From assembly GCF_003011895.2 (NCBI RefSeq), contig NZ_PXWF02000346.1, positions 1 through 64,000 of the forward strand: DNA of 64,000 bases, read 5' to 3'. Positions 1 through 8,630 of this stretch are shown here, in pieces (positions within the stretch are counted from its first letter, which is position 1; every line of letters begins with the position of its first letter). Origin of the DNA: Massilia glaciei. Its GTDB lineage: Bacteria > Pseudomonadota > Gammaproteobacteria > Burkholderiales > Burkholderiaceae_D. The notes beneath the pieces were generated by a model, which saw only the letters and a list, made by a program, of their open reading frames with translations, made no database searches and was not told the origin of the DNA. The position numbers and the translations under genes are program-made.

Positions 1-1
1 T

Positions 2-667
2 ATTCGCGGGACGGGCGCCGTCAGCATGCTCAACCACATCAACCCCTTCGCGCACCGGCCGCCCACGAACTGGAAGCCCACCCCCTGGTTCCCTATCCCT
101 TGGAGCACCGATCAACTCGCCACTTTCGACAGGCTGCCCACGCTCGGATTCATTCACCGGCCCACTTTCGTCAAATTCACCGACGAGCACGGCAAGCCGT
201 TGACGCGCCGCGACGAGCGAAACAAAGCCATGCAGGCGGGCTGGCAGGCTGCGCTACTCTCCCTGCCCGAAGCCGCACGGTCCAATGCGCCTGGCCTCGT
301 CGTGGCGGCGAGCGGTGGCGATACCGATCAGATGATCACATTGCACAGTACCCTGAGCGCACACGCGGCGCAGGGCGGGCCGGAAATCGACACCGGCAAT
401 TCCAGCCAATTCATCGATACGGACAAACGGCTCGGCAACACGGGGGCGACGACGCTGTTCATGCAGATGGCGATCGGTGTCATGGGCAGCTACCGCAACG
501 GCGGCATCAGCGCCGCAGTCAATCTGCGTGACAGGAACGAGGCATCCATAATTTTCATCAGCCCGCCGTCGGATGAAAAACGGAAAACTCAAAAGCACCC
601 GCGCGGCGGTGACGTGTTTGCGCATCGCGGGACGCCCTTGATCGATCCGGCCGACTACCAGCAATAG
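2..667 (+). CDS. Type VI lipase adapter Tla3-like protein (DUF2875), 5' end outside window
   Basis: The frame is open from base 2, so the true start probably lies upstream and only the C-terminal ~221 residues are here; the first ATG in view is at 26. The visible part has a Pro/Trp-rich stretch (WKPTPWFPIPWS), then a core with LPTLGFIHRP, a Gly/Asp-rich turn, QFIDTDKRLGNTGAT and SYRNGGISAAVNLRDRNEA. This pattern resembles the DUF2875/Tla3 family, which in type VI secretion systems helps load lipase effectors. A degraded second copy follows directly and a PAAR gene lies downstream, which supports a VgrG-effector accessory island. Family assignment is from recalled sequence pattern; a direct T6SS role here is inference. 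Confidence 0.6.
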   Translation: MRGTGAVSMLNHINPFAHRPPTNWKPTPWFPIPWSTDQLATFDRLPTLGFIHRPTFVKFTDEHGKPLTRRDERNKAMQAGWQAALLSLPEAARSNAPGLVVAASGGDTDQMITLHSTLSAHAAQGGPEIDTGNSSQFIDTDKRLGNTGATTLFMQMAIGVMGSYRNGGISAAVNLRDRNEASIIFISPPSDEKRKTQKHPRGGDVFAHRGTPLIDPADYQQ

Positions 668-706
668 GCGTACCGGGGTGTTGGCTGTGAAATGTAGCGC
701 CGCGTA

Positions 707-1264
707 TTGTCGCGAAAAGCCCGCACCGCCCCTGATTTTTACAAATATTTTCCGGCCGTGGTGGATCTGCAATTAATGCAGGGTAGTGGTGCAGAAAAGG
801 CACGCCGGTCGATCTTGGAATGGGAAGCAGGCAGGCTGCCGGAGGCGCTTCGTGCCCTGCCTGAAGCGGAGCGGAGCAAGCACCTGTCCGGATCATCGCC
901 GTGACCGGCGAAAATTCGGACCAGTTGCTCGAACTGCTCAGCAACCTTAACGCATGCGCCAAAGCCGGCGGCCCCGAAATCGACACCAGCAAGTCCGGCC
1001 AATTCATAGACACCGACAAGAGTTTGTGTAATACAGGCGCGGCCGCCCTGTTCGTGCAGATGGCGATAGGCGTGATGGGCAGTTATCGCGGCGGTGGAAT
1101 CAACGCGGCCGTCAATTTGCGCGACAGAAACGAGGCGACTGTCGTTTTCAGAAGTCTGTGATCGGCCGAAAAGCGTAAGACGCATTAGCGTCCGAGGGGC
1201 GGCGCTGACGTGTTCGCGCATCAGGGCACTCCCGCTAATCGACCCTGACATCTACAAAGAATAG
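707..1264 (+). pseudogene. Decayed tandem copy of the Tla3-like gene
   Basis: Two short overlapping frames together reproduce the neighbouring Tla3-like protein. Frame one (707-904) holds the ALRALPEAERS stretch. Frame two (901-1161) holds GGPEIDTSKSGQFIDTDKS, FVQMAIGVMGSYRGGGINAA and VNLRDRNEAT, nearly identical to the intact copy. A frameshift near 900 separates them. A stop at 1159-1161 ends the second frame, yet the following DNA still aligns with the intact gene's 3' end (ADVFAHQGTP, then a one-base slip, then IDPDIYKE and TAG at 1262-1264). The copy therefore has at least two frameshifts and a premature stop. It is best read as an adapter-gene duplication that is decaying. Confidence 0.7.
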
Positions 1265-1285
1265 TCAACTTTTAGGAAAATTCTT

Positions 1286-1546
1286 ATGCGTAAAGTCGTT
1301 CTGCTAAACGACCCCACCAGCCATGGTGGCCAAGTGTCGAGCGTCGGCGCAACCCATTTCACGATCGGTGGCATAGCTGTCGCGCGTGTCGGTGACAAAT
1401 GCACATGCCCATTGCATGGGCCGGGCACCATCGTGGAAGGCGATCCCCATCACACAATCGACGGCGTCCCTGTCGCCTACGCGGGCCACAAGACAAGCTG
1501 CGGTGCGACGTTGCAAACAACTGTTCCCAATTTTGGAAGGATATGA
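1286..1546 (+). CDS. PAAR domain protein (T6SS spike tip)
   Basis: This is an 86-residue protein. PAAR proteins cap the VgrG trimer of the type VI secretion needle with a zinc-stabilised conical tip and recruit effectors. The sequence shows the family features: an N-terminal DPTSHGG, a central VARVGDKCTCPLHGPGTI with Cys/His ligands, then GDPHHTIDGVPVAYAGHKTSCGA. This is the minimal stand-alone PAAR length with no effector extension, so cargo would be encoded nearby. It follows the Tla3-like gene and its decayed copy on the same strand. The ATG at 1286 is preceded by a Shine-Dalgarno-like AGGAA. Assignment is secure; which secretion cluster it serves cannot be seen in this window. Confidence 0.9.
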   Translation: MRKVVLLNDPTSHGGQVSSVGATHFTIGGIAVARVGDKCTCPLHGPGTIVEGDPHHTIDGVPVAYAGHKTSCGATLQTTVPNFGRI

Positions 1547-1576
1547 AAAAAAAAGGCCAGCCTTTTCAAGCTGACC
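1546..1576 (-). terminator. Possible terminator-like hairpin, minus orientation
   Basis: A run of nine A bases (1546-1554) is followed by GGCCAGC, an 8-base loop and GCTGACC, giving a 7-bp stem with one mismatch. On the minus strand this reads as hairpin plus U-run. On the plus strand, where PAAR ends, no T-run follows. It may be a bidirectional terminator that lost one half. No minus-strand gene needing termination is visible. Confidence 0.3.
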
Positions 1577-1697
1577 TGCGTAGTGCGAGCCGGTACTTAC
1601 ACCCCGGTTTGCGTTTGATCAGACAATCTTTCAATGTTGCTTCACATCAGGTCCAGCGAGTAATACCGTTTAAGCCTCGCCCATTGAAGAGTCAACC

Positions 1698-2354
1698 ATG
1701 TCAATTTCTACGCGCAACGATCAGAGTGCTGAGCCCATGCCGAAACGGTTCGCAACCAAAAAGCCCCGCCATCCGCCAGACAAAATGGGAATTTATCGGG
1801 GCTATGAGAGTAAGCGTGGCGGCTACTACCTGCATGTCACAATTCGACGAAATGGAATAGTCTATCAGAAGTATTTCATGGAGAAACGTTGCGGGGGCGA
1901 GGAGAACACCTTGACGCTGGCGCGGGCCTGGCGCGATACCATCATTACCAAACACCCGCCCATGTTGATGGCACAGTTTTGCGCCATCGTACGCGCCAAT
2001 AATACGAGCGGCGTGCCTGGCGTCTATCGCGCGGTTAGGCGCAAGGTCGCCAAAAATGGCCAAGTGTGGACAAGTGTCTACTGGCAGGCCAGGACCCCCC
2101 TAGTCGACGGCAAGCTTCGCATTCAAAATTTCTCGGTGCGAACCTATGGCGAGGACGCGGCCAGGCAGTGCGCCATCGACGCCCGTTTGCGAGGGTTGCG
2201 TGAATTGGACGACCTCGTATTCAGGGCCGATTCCCAGCCGCTACCGGTCAGTACCGTTGACGATCTCGCTGTTTTGGAGGCCAGCTTGCAGCTTGCCGCG
2301 CAACGCAGGCAACGGCGACACGAGGAGCGCTTGAATAAAATCAGTGAGCGCTAA
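1698..2354 (+). CDS. AP2-domain-like DNA-binding protein, copy 1
   Basis: This 218-residue basic protein contains two related modules. The first (about 30-90) has GIYRGYESKRGGYYLHVTIR and an Ala/Trp-rich helix ending ARAWRDTI. The second (about 95-170) begins NNTSGVPGVYR, continues through a WxA strand and ends FSVRTYGEDAARQCAIDAR. This matches the AP2-type fold of bacterial proteins (N-SG-x-x-GV, W-x-A, then a YGE-led helix), which bind DNA and often sit in mobile or homing elements. The C-terminus is a charged predicted helix (QRRQRRHEERLNKISER). The TAA stop is in frame with the next gene, which repeats the same two-module layout, so the pair could be one split gene. Function unknown. Confidence 0.55.
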   Translation: MSISTRNDQSAEPMPKRFATKKPRHPPDKMGIYRGYESKRGGYYLHVTIRRNGIVYQKYFMEKRCGGEENTLTLARAWRDTIITKHPPMLMAQFCAIVRANNTSGVPGVYRAVRRKVAKNGQVWTSVYWQARTPLVDGKLRIQNFSVRTYGEDAARQCAIDARLRGLRELDDLVFRADSQPLPVSTVDDLAVLEASLQLAAQRRQRRHEERLNKISER

Positions 2355-2396
2355 TCCCGGCTGCAACGCCACGCGCAACAAGTCGCCGAACGCCTG

Positions 2397-2957
2397 GTGC
2401 TGGCCGATGCCGCCGAATCGGCGTCCCTCGCCAACCCCACAAACCGTAGCGGTGAACCCTATATCGGGCGCTGCGCCACGGCGAAGGGAACAAGTGTGAG
2501 TTGGAGGGTCAGCATTGAGCGGTTGGGTACAAGACATCGGAAGACTTTCTCGGATTCCGTATATGGCGGCGCTGCTGAATCGCTGCTTGCGGCAAAAATA
2601 TGGCGCGATCAAGTCTTTGGCGCGTTGCCCGTTGTCCCCAAAGCGGAGGTGGTTGGGCGGATTAACTCGGCCAACACCAGCGGTGTGGCCGGCGTTACGC
2701 GTGTGCGTGATCAAACGCGTATGGGCGCGCTGACTCAATCATGGGTCGCCCACAGTCCGAAGTTGAAGGGGCAGACAAAACGCTACAAAAAATTTTCGAT
2801 AGCTAAATATGGCGAAGAGAAAGCTTTCGCCTTAGCGGTGCAAGCACGGGAGGTGTTTGTGGCTGAACTGGGTGAAGTCGGAAATTTCCATCATCGGGCC
2901 GCCAGGAAAACAATGCGAGCTCTCGCGACGCGTAGCAGTTCGGCCTTGGAGGCATGA
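2397..2957 (+). CDS. AP2-domain-like DNA-binding protein, copy 2
   Basis: This 186-residue protein (GTG start at 2397) is paralogous to the preceding gene. It has a first module with VSWRVSIERLGTRHRKTF and AAKIWRDQVFG, and a second with NSANTSGVAGVTRV, a W-x-A strand and KKFSIAKYGEEKAFALAVQA, the typical AP2-like ending. It is in the same reading frame as the upstream gene, and the frame is open immediately after that gene's TAA, giving 14 extra helical residues before the GTG. No good ribosome-binding site precedes the GTG. Either it is made by readthrough or coupling, or an ancestral four-module protein was split by one nonsense codon. Role unknown. Confidence 0.5.
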   Translation: MLADAAESASLANPTNRSGEPYIGRCATAKGTSVSWRVSIERLGTRHRKTFSDSVYGGAAESLLAAKIWRDQVFGALPVVPKAEVVGRINSANTSGVAGVTRVRDQTRMGALTQSWVAHSPKLKGQTKRYKKFSIAKYGEEKAFALAVQAREVFVAELGEVGNFHHRAARKTMRALATRSSSALEA

Positions 2958-3069
2958 TCGGTCCGGTTGCCGTTCATGCGCGGCGACAATCCGGGTGTTG
3001 CGCCCAAGCGCGGCGGCGAGCGGAAGCGGCGCCGACGCGCGGCGCTGCGCACGACCGGCACGGCCGGCT

Positions 3070-3978
3070 TCAGGCCGCACAGGCGCTCGGGTTGAGGATG
3101 TTGAGGAAGGCGCGCACCACGGGCGCGTCGTCGAGCGTGGCGTAGCAGATGAACAGGTTGGCCGACGGCGGCCGGGTCTTGATCGGCAAGAACTTCACGC
3201 CGGGCCAGCCGATGCGGCTGGTCGTCTCCGGCATCAGCGTCACGCCCAAGCCTGCGCCGACCATCGCCAGCAGCGTCTGCGGCTCTGACGCCTCCTGGAA
3301 GATCATCGGCTCGAAGCCGGCGTCGATGCAGCACTGGATCAGGTAGCGCGGGAAGCTCGACTTGTCGAGCGCCAGCGTCAGCATCGGCTCCTCGGCGATG
3401 TCGGTCAGTTCGATGTATTCCTGCGATGCCAGCGGGTGCTGCTCGTTGACGGCCACGCACACGTTCTCGCGAAAGCACAGCTCCTGGCGCAGGTTGTGGT
3501 GTTTGAGTTCGTCGACGTCGAGCTTGGGCTCGCGCCAGAAGCCGACGTCGATCTGCTTGGCGCGCAGCGCCTCGTACTGCACGTTCGGGCCCGACTCGTG
3601 CAAGGTCCAGGTCACGCGCGGAAAGCGCGTCTGGAACTGCTCGAGCAGGCTCGGGATCGGGCCCCACATGGCCGAGCCGACGATGCCGACCCGCAGCCGG
3701 CCCACCTCGCCGCGGTCGATCTGGCGGATGGTGTCGATCGTCATGCGCATCTTGGCCAGCATGTCCGAGGCCTCGCCCATCAGCGCGCGCCCGGCCACGG
3801 TCAGCTCGAAGGTGCGCGTGGTGCGCGCGAACAGGCGCACCCCGAGCTCGCTCTCGAGCTTCATGATCTGCTGGCTTAGCGGCGGCTGCGAGATGTGCAG
3901 GCGCTCGGCCGCGCGGCTGAAGCTTTTTTCTTCGGCCACGGCCAGGAAGTACTTTAACTGTTTCAGATCGATAGACAT
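3070..3978 (-). CDS. LysR-family transcriptional regulator
   Basis: This 302-residue protein has a standard LysR layout. An N-terminal winged helix (LKQLKYFLAVAEEKSFSRAA, then HISQPPLSQQI) is followed by a linker helix and a periplasmic-binding-like effector domain starting near residue 90 (GRLRVGIVGSA). The SQPPLSQQI recognition helix and overall pattern are closest to the BenM/CatM-type branch. It is the last gene of the leftward run psuK-psuG-lysR, 13 bases after psuG, so it is probably co-transcribed and may regulate pseudouridine use. Its ligand cannot be read from sequence. It ends in TGA. Confidence 0.85.
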   Translation of the reverse strand: MSIDLKQLKYFLAVAEEKSFSRAAERLHISQPPLSQQIMKLESELGVRLFARTTRTFELTVAGRALMGEASDMLAKMRMTIDTIRQIDRGEVGRLRVGIVGSAMWGPIPSLLEQFQTRFPRVTWTLHESGPNVQYEALRAKQIDVGFWREPKLDVDELKHHNLRQELCFRENVCVAVNEQHPLASQEYIELTDIAEEPMLTLALDKSSFPRYLIQCCIDAGFEPMIFQEASEPQTLLAMVGAGLGVTLMPETTSRIGWPGVKFLPIKTRPPSANLFICYATLDDAPVVRAFLNILNPSACAA

Positions 3979-3991
3979 GGGCGGGTTCGAC

Positions 3992-4921
3992 TCAGATCGG
4001 TTTCATGCCGGGCAGGTCGTGCATGGCCACGGCCAGTTGCGCGCCCACCAGCGCATTGTGCTTGACCAGGGCGATGTTTGTCATCAGGCTGCGCCCTTCG
4101 GTGAGCGTTTTTATGCGGTCGAGCAGGAACGGCGTGACCGCCTTGCCGCTGATGCCCAGACTGCCGGCTTCGGCCAGCGCCTGCTCGGTGATGCGGCCAA
4201 TCTCGTCACTTGGCATCTCGAACATGGCCGGCACCGGATTGCCGATCACCACGCCGCCGTCGAGGCCGAGCGACCATTTGGTCTGGATGAAGTTGGCCTG
4301 TTGCAGCGCGGTGTCGAGCTGGAAGTCGGCGTTGAAGCCGCTCTCGCGCGTGAAGAACGCGGGAAAGCCCGGCTGGCCGACGCTGATGACCGGCACCCCG
4401 TGGGTCTCGAGGTATTCGAGCGTGAGGCCGATGTCGAGGATCGACTTGACCCCCGCGCACACCACGGCCACGTTGGTGCGCGCCAGTTCGAGCAGATCGG
4501 CCGAGATGTCGAAGCTGGTCGCCCCGCCGCGGTGCACGCCGCCGATGCCGCCAGTGACGAACACCTTGATGTCGGCCATTTGCGCGCAGATCATGGTCGC
4601 CGCCACGGTGGTCGCGCCGAGGCGGCGCGTGGCCAGCACGTAGGGCAGGTCGCGCCGGCTGACCTTCATCGCGTCGGGCGAATTGCCCAGCAATTCGAGC
4701 TGCGCGGACCCGAGGCCGACGCAGATCCTGCCGTCCATGATCGCGATCGTGGCCGGCACCGCGCCGGCGTCGCGGATGACCTGCTCGACCTCGCGCGCCA
4801 TGTCGACGTTTTGCGGATACGGCATCCCGTGCGAGATGATCGTCGATTCGAGCGCGACGACCGGTTTGCCGGCGCTTCGGGCGGAGGCGACTTCGGGCGA
4901 AAACAAGAGAAACTGGTGCAT
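3992..4921 (-). CDS. psuG: Pseudouridine-5'-phosphate glycosidase
   Basis: This 309-residue enzyme splits pseudouridine 5'-phosphate into uracil and ribose 5-phosphate by breaking the C-C glycosidic bond. Family hallmarks are visible: [20 protein letters not shown] near the N-terminus, [22 protein letters not shown], the [12 protein letters not shown] loop, [10 protein letters not shown] and NPVPAMFEM. The ATG at 4921 lies two bases after the psuK stop, so translation is almost certainly coupled. Length is normal for the family. Released uracil feeds the reductive pyrimidine pathway encoded at 21.9-31.7 kb. Confidence 0.95.
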   Translation of the reverse strand: MHQFLLFSPEVASARSAGKPVVALESTIISHGMPYPQNVDMAREVEQVIRDAGAVPATIAIMDGRICVGLGSAQLELLGNSPDAMKVSRRDLPYVLATRRLGATTVAATMICAQMADIKVFVTGGIGGVHRGGATSFDISADLLELARTNVAVVCAGVKSILDIGLTLEYLETHGVPVISVGQPGFPAFFTRESGFNADFQLDTALQQANFIQTKWSLGLDGGVVIGNPVPAMFEMPSDEIGRITEQALAEAGSLGISGKAVTPFLLDRIKTLTEGRSLMTNIALVKHNALVGAQLAVAMHDLPGMKPI

Positions 4922-4923
4922 GG

Positions 4924-6078
4924 TCAGTCCTGGAAAAGGGCGTTGTAGGGGAGCGGCGCGCCGGAACGCGCGTGCCCGTCGGGTGTCTCTTGGATATCGT
5001 CGAGGCTGTCGAAGTCCAGGTCGGGGCAGACCGTTTGTTCGCAGGCGAGCGTCATGGCCGACAGCCTGATGCCGCGCCGGCATGCCAGTCCGAGGTCGGC
5101 GCTGCCCCGGAACAGCGACCAGCTCACCGCCGCCGAAAAGGCGTCGCCGGCGCCGGTGACGTCGACCACATGGGTTTCGGCGGCCGCCAGGTGGGCGATG
5201 CCGCCCAGTGTAGTGTATGTGACCCCGGCCGCGCCGCGCGTGACGATCACGTCCTGCGCGCCCTGCGCCTGCAGCGCGCGGCACGCGGCCAGAAAGTCGG
5301 CGTCGGTGCGCAGCGGCGCGCCGGCCCGGGTTTCGAGTTCGCCCTGGTTGAGGATCAGCAGGCGCAGGCCGCACAGCGCCTCCGGCAGGCGCGCCATCTT
5401 CGGCTGCGACACCGCCACCAGCACCAGCGGGATGGCGTCGCGCACGGCGTCATCGAGCAGGGCGCGCACGGTATCGAGCGGCAGGTTCAGGTCGGCCACG
5501 GTGAGCGCGGCGGTGGCGCGCTGCGGCGCGCGCGTGGCCACGAAGGCGGGCGTGAGCTGCTCGTACAGGGCCATGTCGGCCAGCGCCAACACCATCTCGC
5601 CATGCTCGTCGAGCACCGCGGTGTAGGTGCCGCTGCAGCTGCCCGCCAGGCGCAGCGTGGCGCCGCCGTCGATGCCGGCCGCCTGCGCGTGTGCCAGCAG
5701 CGCCGCGCCCGAGGGGTCGTCGCCGACGGCGGTGATCAGCGCCACCGGGGCGCCAAGCCGGGCCAGGTTCTCGGCGATGTTGCGCGCCACACCGCCGAAC
5801 GACTCGGTTTGGCGCGCCGGGTTGGAGGTGCCCATCCGGAGTTGCGCGAGCGGGCGCAGTTTGCGGTCGAGGTTGGCGGCGCCGATGCAGACGATCGGGC
5901 GCTGGTCGGGCAGCACGTAGGCGCGCCCGAGCACCCGCCGCTCGCGGATCAGGCCGGCGATGTGGCCGGCCACGGCCGAACGCGACAGCCCGAGCTGGGC
6001 CGCCAAATCCTGCTGCGATATGAACGGGTTGGCGCGGATCAGCGCGTACAACTGGTCTTTTTTTGTGGGCTCGTTCAT
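4924..6078 (-). CDS. psuK: Pseudouridine kinase with N-terminal winged helix
   Basis: This 384-residue PfkB-family kinase phosphorylates pseudouridine to the 5'-phosphate used by PsuG. Residues 1-55 form a winged helix ([20 protein letters not shown]), followed by the kinase domain beginning [12 protein letters not shown]. It contains [16 protein letters not shown], the ATP-site/catalytic signature [13 protein letters not shown] near residue 320, and substrate-loop glycines. A kinase fused to a DNA-binding domain is typical of this family and suggests self-regulation of the operon. It is first of three leftward genes. Upstream lies about 220 bp of AT-rich DNA and then a MITE-like element. Confidence 0.93.
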   Translation of the reverse strand: MNEPTKKDQLYALIRANPFISQQDLAAQLGLSRSAVAGHIAGLIRERRVLGRAYVLPDQRPIVCIGAANLDRKLRPLAQLRMGTSNPARQTESFGGVARNIAENLARLGAPVALITAVGDDPSGAALLAHAQAAGIDGGATLRLAGSCSGTYTAVLDEHGEMVLALADMALYEQLTPAFVATRAPQRATAALTVADLNLPLDTVRALLDDAVRDAIPLVLVAVSQPKMARLPEALCGLRLLILNQGELETRAGAPLRTDADFLAACRALQAQGAQDVIVTRGAAGVTYTTLGGIAHLAAAETHVVDVTGAGDAFSAAVSWSLFRGSADLGLACRRGIRLSAMTLACEQTVCPDLDFDSLDDIQETPDGHARSGAPLPYNALFQD

Positions 6079-6300
6079 CTGGGACGGTCGTTAAAACAAT
6101 TGTTATTGATGGTAGACATATGTTTTTAGGCTGTCAATGATTCGGCGCTTCCCCTCCCGCACGGCGGCGCCGCCGTGTCTCCTGAGGCCAACACATCTTA
6201 TCCCTTATTTATTTGAATGTCATATAAATGACGAAGAAAAAGGGTATTTGCCATACATATCGGAGTTCATGCATAGTTATAATGCTTAGGAGCCGTGAAT
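6079..6300. promoter_or_regulatory. AT-rich divergent control region of psuK and the deo operon
   Basis: This spacer before psuK is AT-richer than its surroundings and contains TTAAAACAATTGTTATT, a short dyad around CAATTG, close to the psuK start. It is the natural place for the psuK promoter and for binding of PsuK's own winged helix or the LysR protein. No certain -35/-10 pair could be picked. Confidence 0.35.
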
Positions 6301-6433
6301 AAATAAGTGTGACAATTGGGCGGCTCTGGCGGGATGCGATGCAAGGCGCGAGAAGGAGTCATAGCGGGCTATGGCGACGACGAACAACGCAGCAGCGCGC
6401 CCGGCAGGACCGCTCCAATTGTCACAGTTATTT
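6301..6433. mobile_element. MITE-like element with ~33-bp terminal inverted repeats
   Basis: The left end reads AAATAAGTGTGACAATTGG followed by GCGGCTCTGGCGGG. The right end is its near-perfect inverse (CCAATTGTCACAGTTATTT preceded by CCCGGCAGGACCGCT). About 33 bases match with a few changes. A second dyad, CATAGC-GG-GCTATG, lies near the centre. It is 133 bp long with no coding capacity, so a non-autonomous element or structured repeat is likely. It separates psuK from the PNP-deo operon and could influence either promoter. Confidence 0.65.
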
Positions 6434-6550
6434 TTGAACGACTCCTTCGCAAGCACGTCGATGGCGCCGCGCCCCGAACCGGCCCCCGCGACGCCCCCGG
6501 CACCCGCCCCGATTGACGCTCCACCCCGTGTACAGTACAAGGAAATGAAC

Positions 6551-7393
6551 ATGTCGAACAACACCCCCTACGACGCCGCCGACATTATCCGCGCCCGCAA
6601 GCCCGGCTTCACCCCGCGCGTGGCCCTGATCCTCGGTTCCGGCCTTGGCGTGTTGGCCGAGCAGATGAGCGACGCCGTCACGATCGGCTTCGACGAGCTG
6701 CCCGGCTTCCCGATCAGCACCGTGCACGGCCATGCGGGCCAGCTGGTGGTGGGCACCCTGGCCGGGGTCGACGTCGTGTGCATGAAGGGCCGCGGCCACT
6801 TCTACGAGGGCTACGGCATGGGCGTGATGACGAGCGCGGTGCGCACCATGAAACTGCTCGGCTGCGAGATGCTGTTCGTGACCAACGCGGCCGGTTCGCT
6901 GCGCCCCGAGGTCGACGCCGGCAGCCTGGTCGCGCTGACCGACCATATCAACTGGCTGCCCGGCACCCCGATGGTCGGCCCCAACGACGACCGTTTCGGC
7001 CCGCGCTTTTTCAGCATGGGCAACGCCTACGACGGCGAACTGCGCGCGCTGGTCAAAGAGACCGCGGCCGCCAACGCGATCACCATCCACGAGGGCGTGT
7101 TCATCGCCTACGCGGGTCCGAATTTTGAAACCGCCGCCGAAATCCGCATGATGGCGCGCCTCGGCGCCGACGTCGTCGGCATGTCGGTGGTGCCCGAGGT
7201 GGTGTCGGCGCGCCACTGCGGCCTGAAGGTGGTCGGCGTGTCCGTCATCACCAACCTGGCCGAGGGCATGTCGCCGTTCCCGCTGTCGCACGAGCAGACG
7301 CTCAAGTACGCGGCGATCGGCGCCAAGGACCTCGTCACCCTGATCCTGGCCTTCCTCGGCAACGTGGCCAAGCTGCCGCGCGCCGCCGCGTAA
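6551..7393 (+). CDS. Purine-nucleoside phosphorylase
   Basis: This 280-residue enzyme phosphorolyses purine (deoxy)ribonucleosides to the base and (deoxy)ribose 1-phosphate. It has the trimeric PNP-I pattern: RVALILGSGLGVLAE, HGHAGQLVVG, MKGRGHFYEGYG, FVTNAAGSL, the GPNFETAAEIRMM substrate loop, and GMSVVPEVVSARHCGL followed by TNLAEGMS. Two in-frame ATGs lie at 6545 and 6551; AAGGA at 6539-6543 is correctly spaced only for 6551, so that start is chosen. First gene of the rightward nucleoside operon; its product feeds DeoB 43 bases downstream. It could be named punA or xapA; substrate range is not resolvable here. Confidence 0.92.
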   Translation: MSNNTPYDAADIIRARKPGFTPRVALILGSGLGVLAEQMSDAVTIGFDELPGFPISTVHGHAGQLVVGTLAGVDVVCMKGRGHFYEGYGMGVMTSAVRTMKLLGCEMLFVTNAAGSLRPEVDAGSLVALTDHINWLPGTPMVGPNDDRFGPRFFSMGNAYDGELRALVKETAAANAITIHEGVFIAYAGPNFETAAEIRMMARLGADVVGMSVVPEVVSARHCGLKVVGVSVITNLAEGMSPFPLSHEQTLKYAAIGAKDLVTLILAFLGNVAKLPRAAA

Positions 7394-7436
7394 GCGCAGT
7401 CAATTACCCGAGCAACTTCACCAAAGCGAGCCATCC

Positions 7437-8630
7437 ATGTCACGCGCATTCATCCTTTTGCTCGATTCCTTCGGCCTGGGCGCCACGCCCGACGCCGGCA
7501 AGTTCGGCGACACCGGCGCCAACACCTTCGGCCACATCGCGGCCTGGGCCGCGGGCCAGGGCAAGCCGATGAGCCTGCCCAACCTCGAGCGCCTCGGGCT
7601 GGCCGCCGCCGCGCGCCAGGCCAGCGGCGAATGGGCCGAAGGCTTCGCGCTGCGCGAGGGCTTCACGGGTGCCTACGGCGCCGCGCGCGAGCGCTCGACG
7701 GGCAAGGACACCCAGAGCGGGCACTGGGAGATCGCCGGCGTGCCGGTCGAATTCGACTGGGGCTACTTCCCGCGCGAGGTGCCGTCTTTCCCGGCCGAGC
7801 TGACCGACAGGCTGCAGGAGCTGACCGGCATCCCGGGCTACCTGGGCAACTGCCACGCCTCGGGCACCGAGATCATCAACCGCTTCGGCGACCAGCATGT
7901 GGCCGAAGGCAAAATCATCGTCTACACCTCGGGCGACTCGGTCATGCAGATCGCCGCCCACGAGGAGCACTTCGGGCTCGAGCGCCTGTACGCGGTGTGC
8001 GAGGCCGCGTTCGAACTGGTCAAACCGTACAACATCGGACGCGTGATCGCGCGCCCGTTCCTGGGCGAGAACGGCAACTACCGCCGCACCTCGAACCGCC
8101 ACGACTACGCGGTGCCGCCGCCGAGCCCGACCCTGCTCGACCATGTCAAGGACGCCGGCGGCGAGGTCATCGGCCTGGGCAAGATCAGCGACATCTTCGC
8201 CACCCGGGGCATCTCGCGCGTGGTCAAGGGCGCCGACAACATGGCCCTGTTCGACGCGCTGCTCAAGGTGGGCGGGGAGGCCGGCGACGGCTCGCTCACG
8301 TTCGTCAACTTCGTCGACTTCGACCAGTCGTTCGGCCACCGCCGCGACATCGCCGGTTATTCGAACGCGCTGCACGAGCTCGATGCGCGCCTGCCCGAGT
8401 TCATCGCCGCGATGAAGGACGGCGACCTGGCCGTGATCACCGCCGACCATGGCTGCGACCCGAGCTGGCCCGGTTCCGACCACACGCGCGAACACATCCC
8501 GATGATTTTCTTCGGCCCCGGCCTGAAGGCGCAACAGCTGCCGATCTCCGAGACCTTCTCCGACATTGGCGCCACGCTGGCCAAGCATCTCGGCGTCCAA
8601 CCCACCTTGAACGGAACCAGCCTGTTATGA
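7437..8630 (+). CDS. deoB: Phosphopentomutase
   Basis: This 397-residue protein of the alkaline-phosphatase superfamily interconverts (deoxy)ribose 1-phosphate and 5-phosphate using two Mn ions. Metal-site motifs are present: FILLLDSFGLGATPDA at the N-terminus, the phosphorylated-threonine region STGKDTQSGHWE near residue 85, YTSGDSVMQIAAHEE, and VITADHGCDPSWPGSDHTRE near the C-terminus. It ends TGA overlapping the next ATG (ATGA), so it is translationally coupled to deoC. Length is normal. It links the upstream and downstream phosphorylases to aldolase DeoC. Confidence 0.96.
   Translation: MSRAFILLLDSFGLGATPDAGKFGDTGANTFGHIAAWAAGQGKPMSLPNLERLGLAAAARQASGEWAEGFALREGFTGAYGAARERSTGKDTQSGHWEIAGVPVEFDWGYFPREVPSFPAELTDRLQELTGIPGYLGNCHASGTEIINRFGDQHVAEGKIIVYTSGDSVMQIAAHEEHFGLERLYAVCEAAFELVKPYNIGRVIARPFLGENGNYRRTSNRHDYAVPPPSPTLLDHVKDAGGEVIGLGKISDIFATRGISRVVKGADNMALFDALLKVGGEAGDGSLTFVNFVDFDQSFGHRRDIAGYSNALHELDARLPEFIAAMKDGDLAVITADHGCDPSWPGSDHTREHIPMIFFGPGLKAQQLPISETFSDIGATLAKHLGVQPTLNGTSLL

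Noticed and set aside
2891-3667. Coding region on the minus strand overlapping the LysR gene
   Set aside because: It is an out-of-frame read of the LysR gene, rich in Arg and Ala, with no motif.
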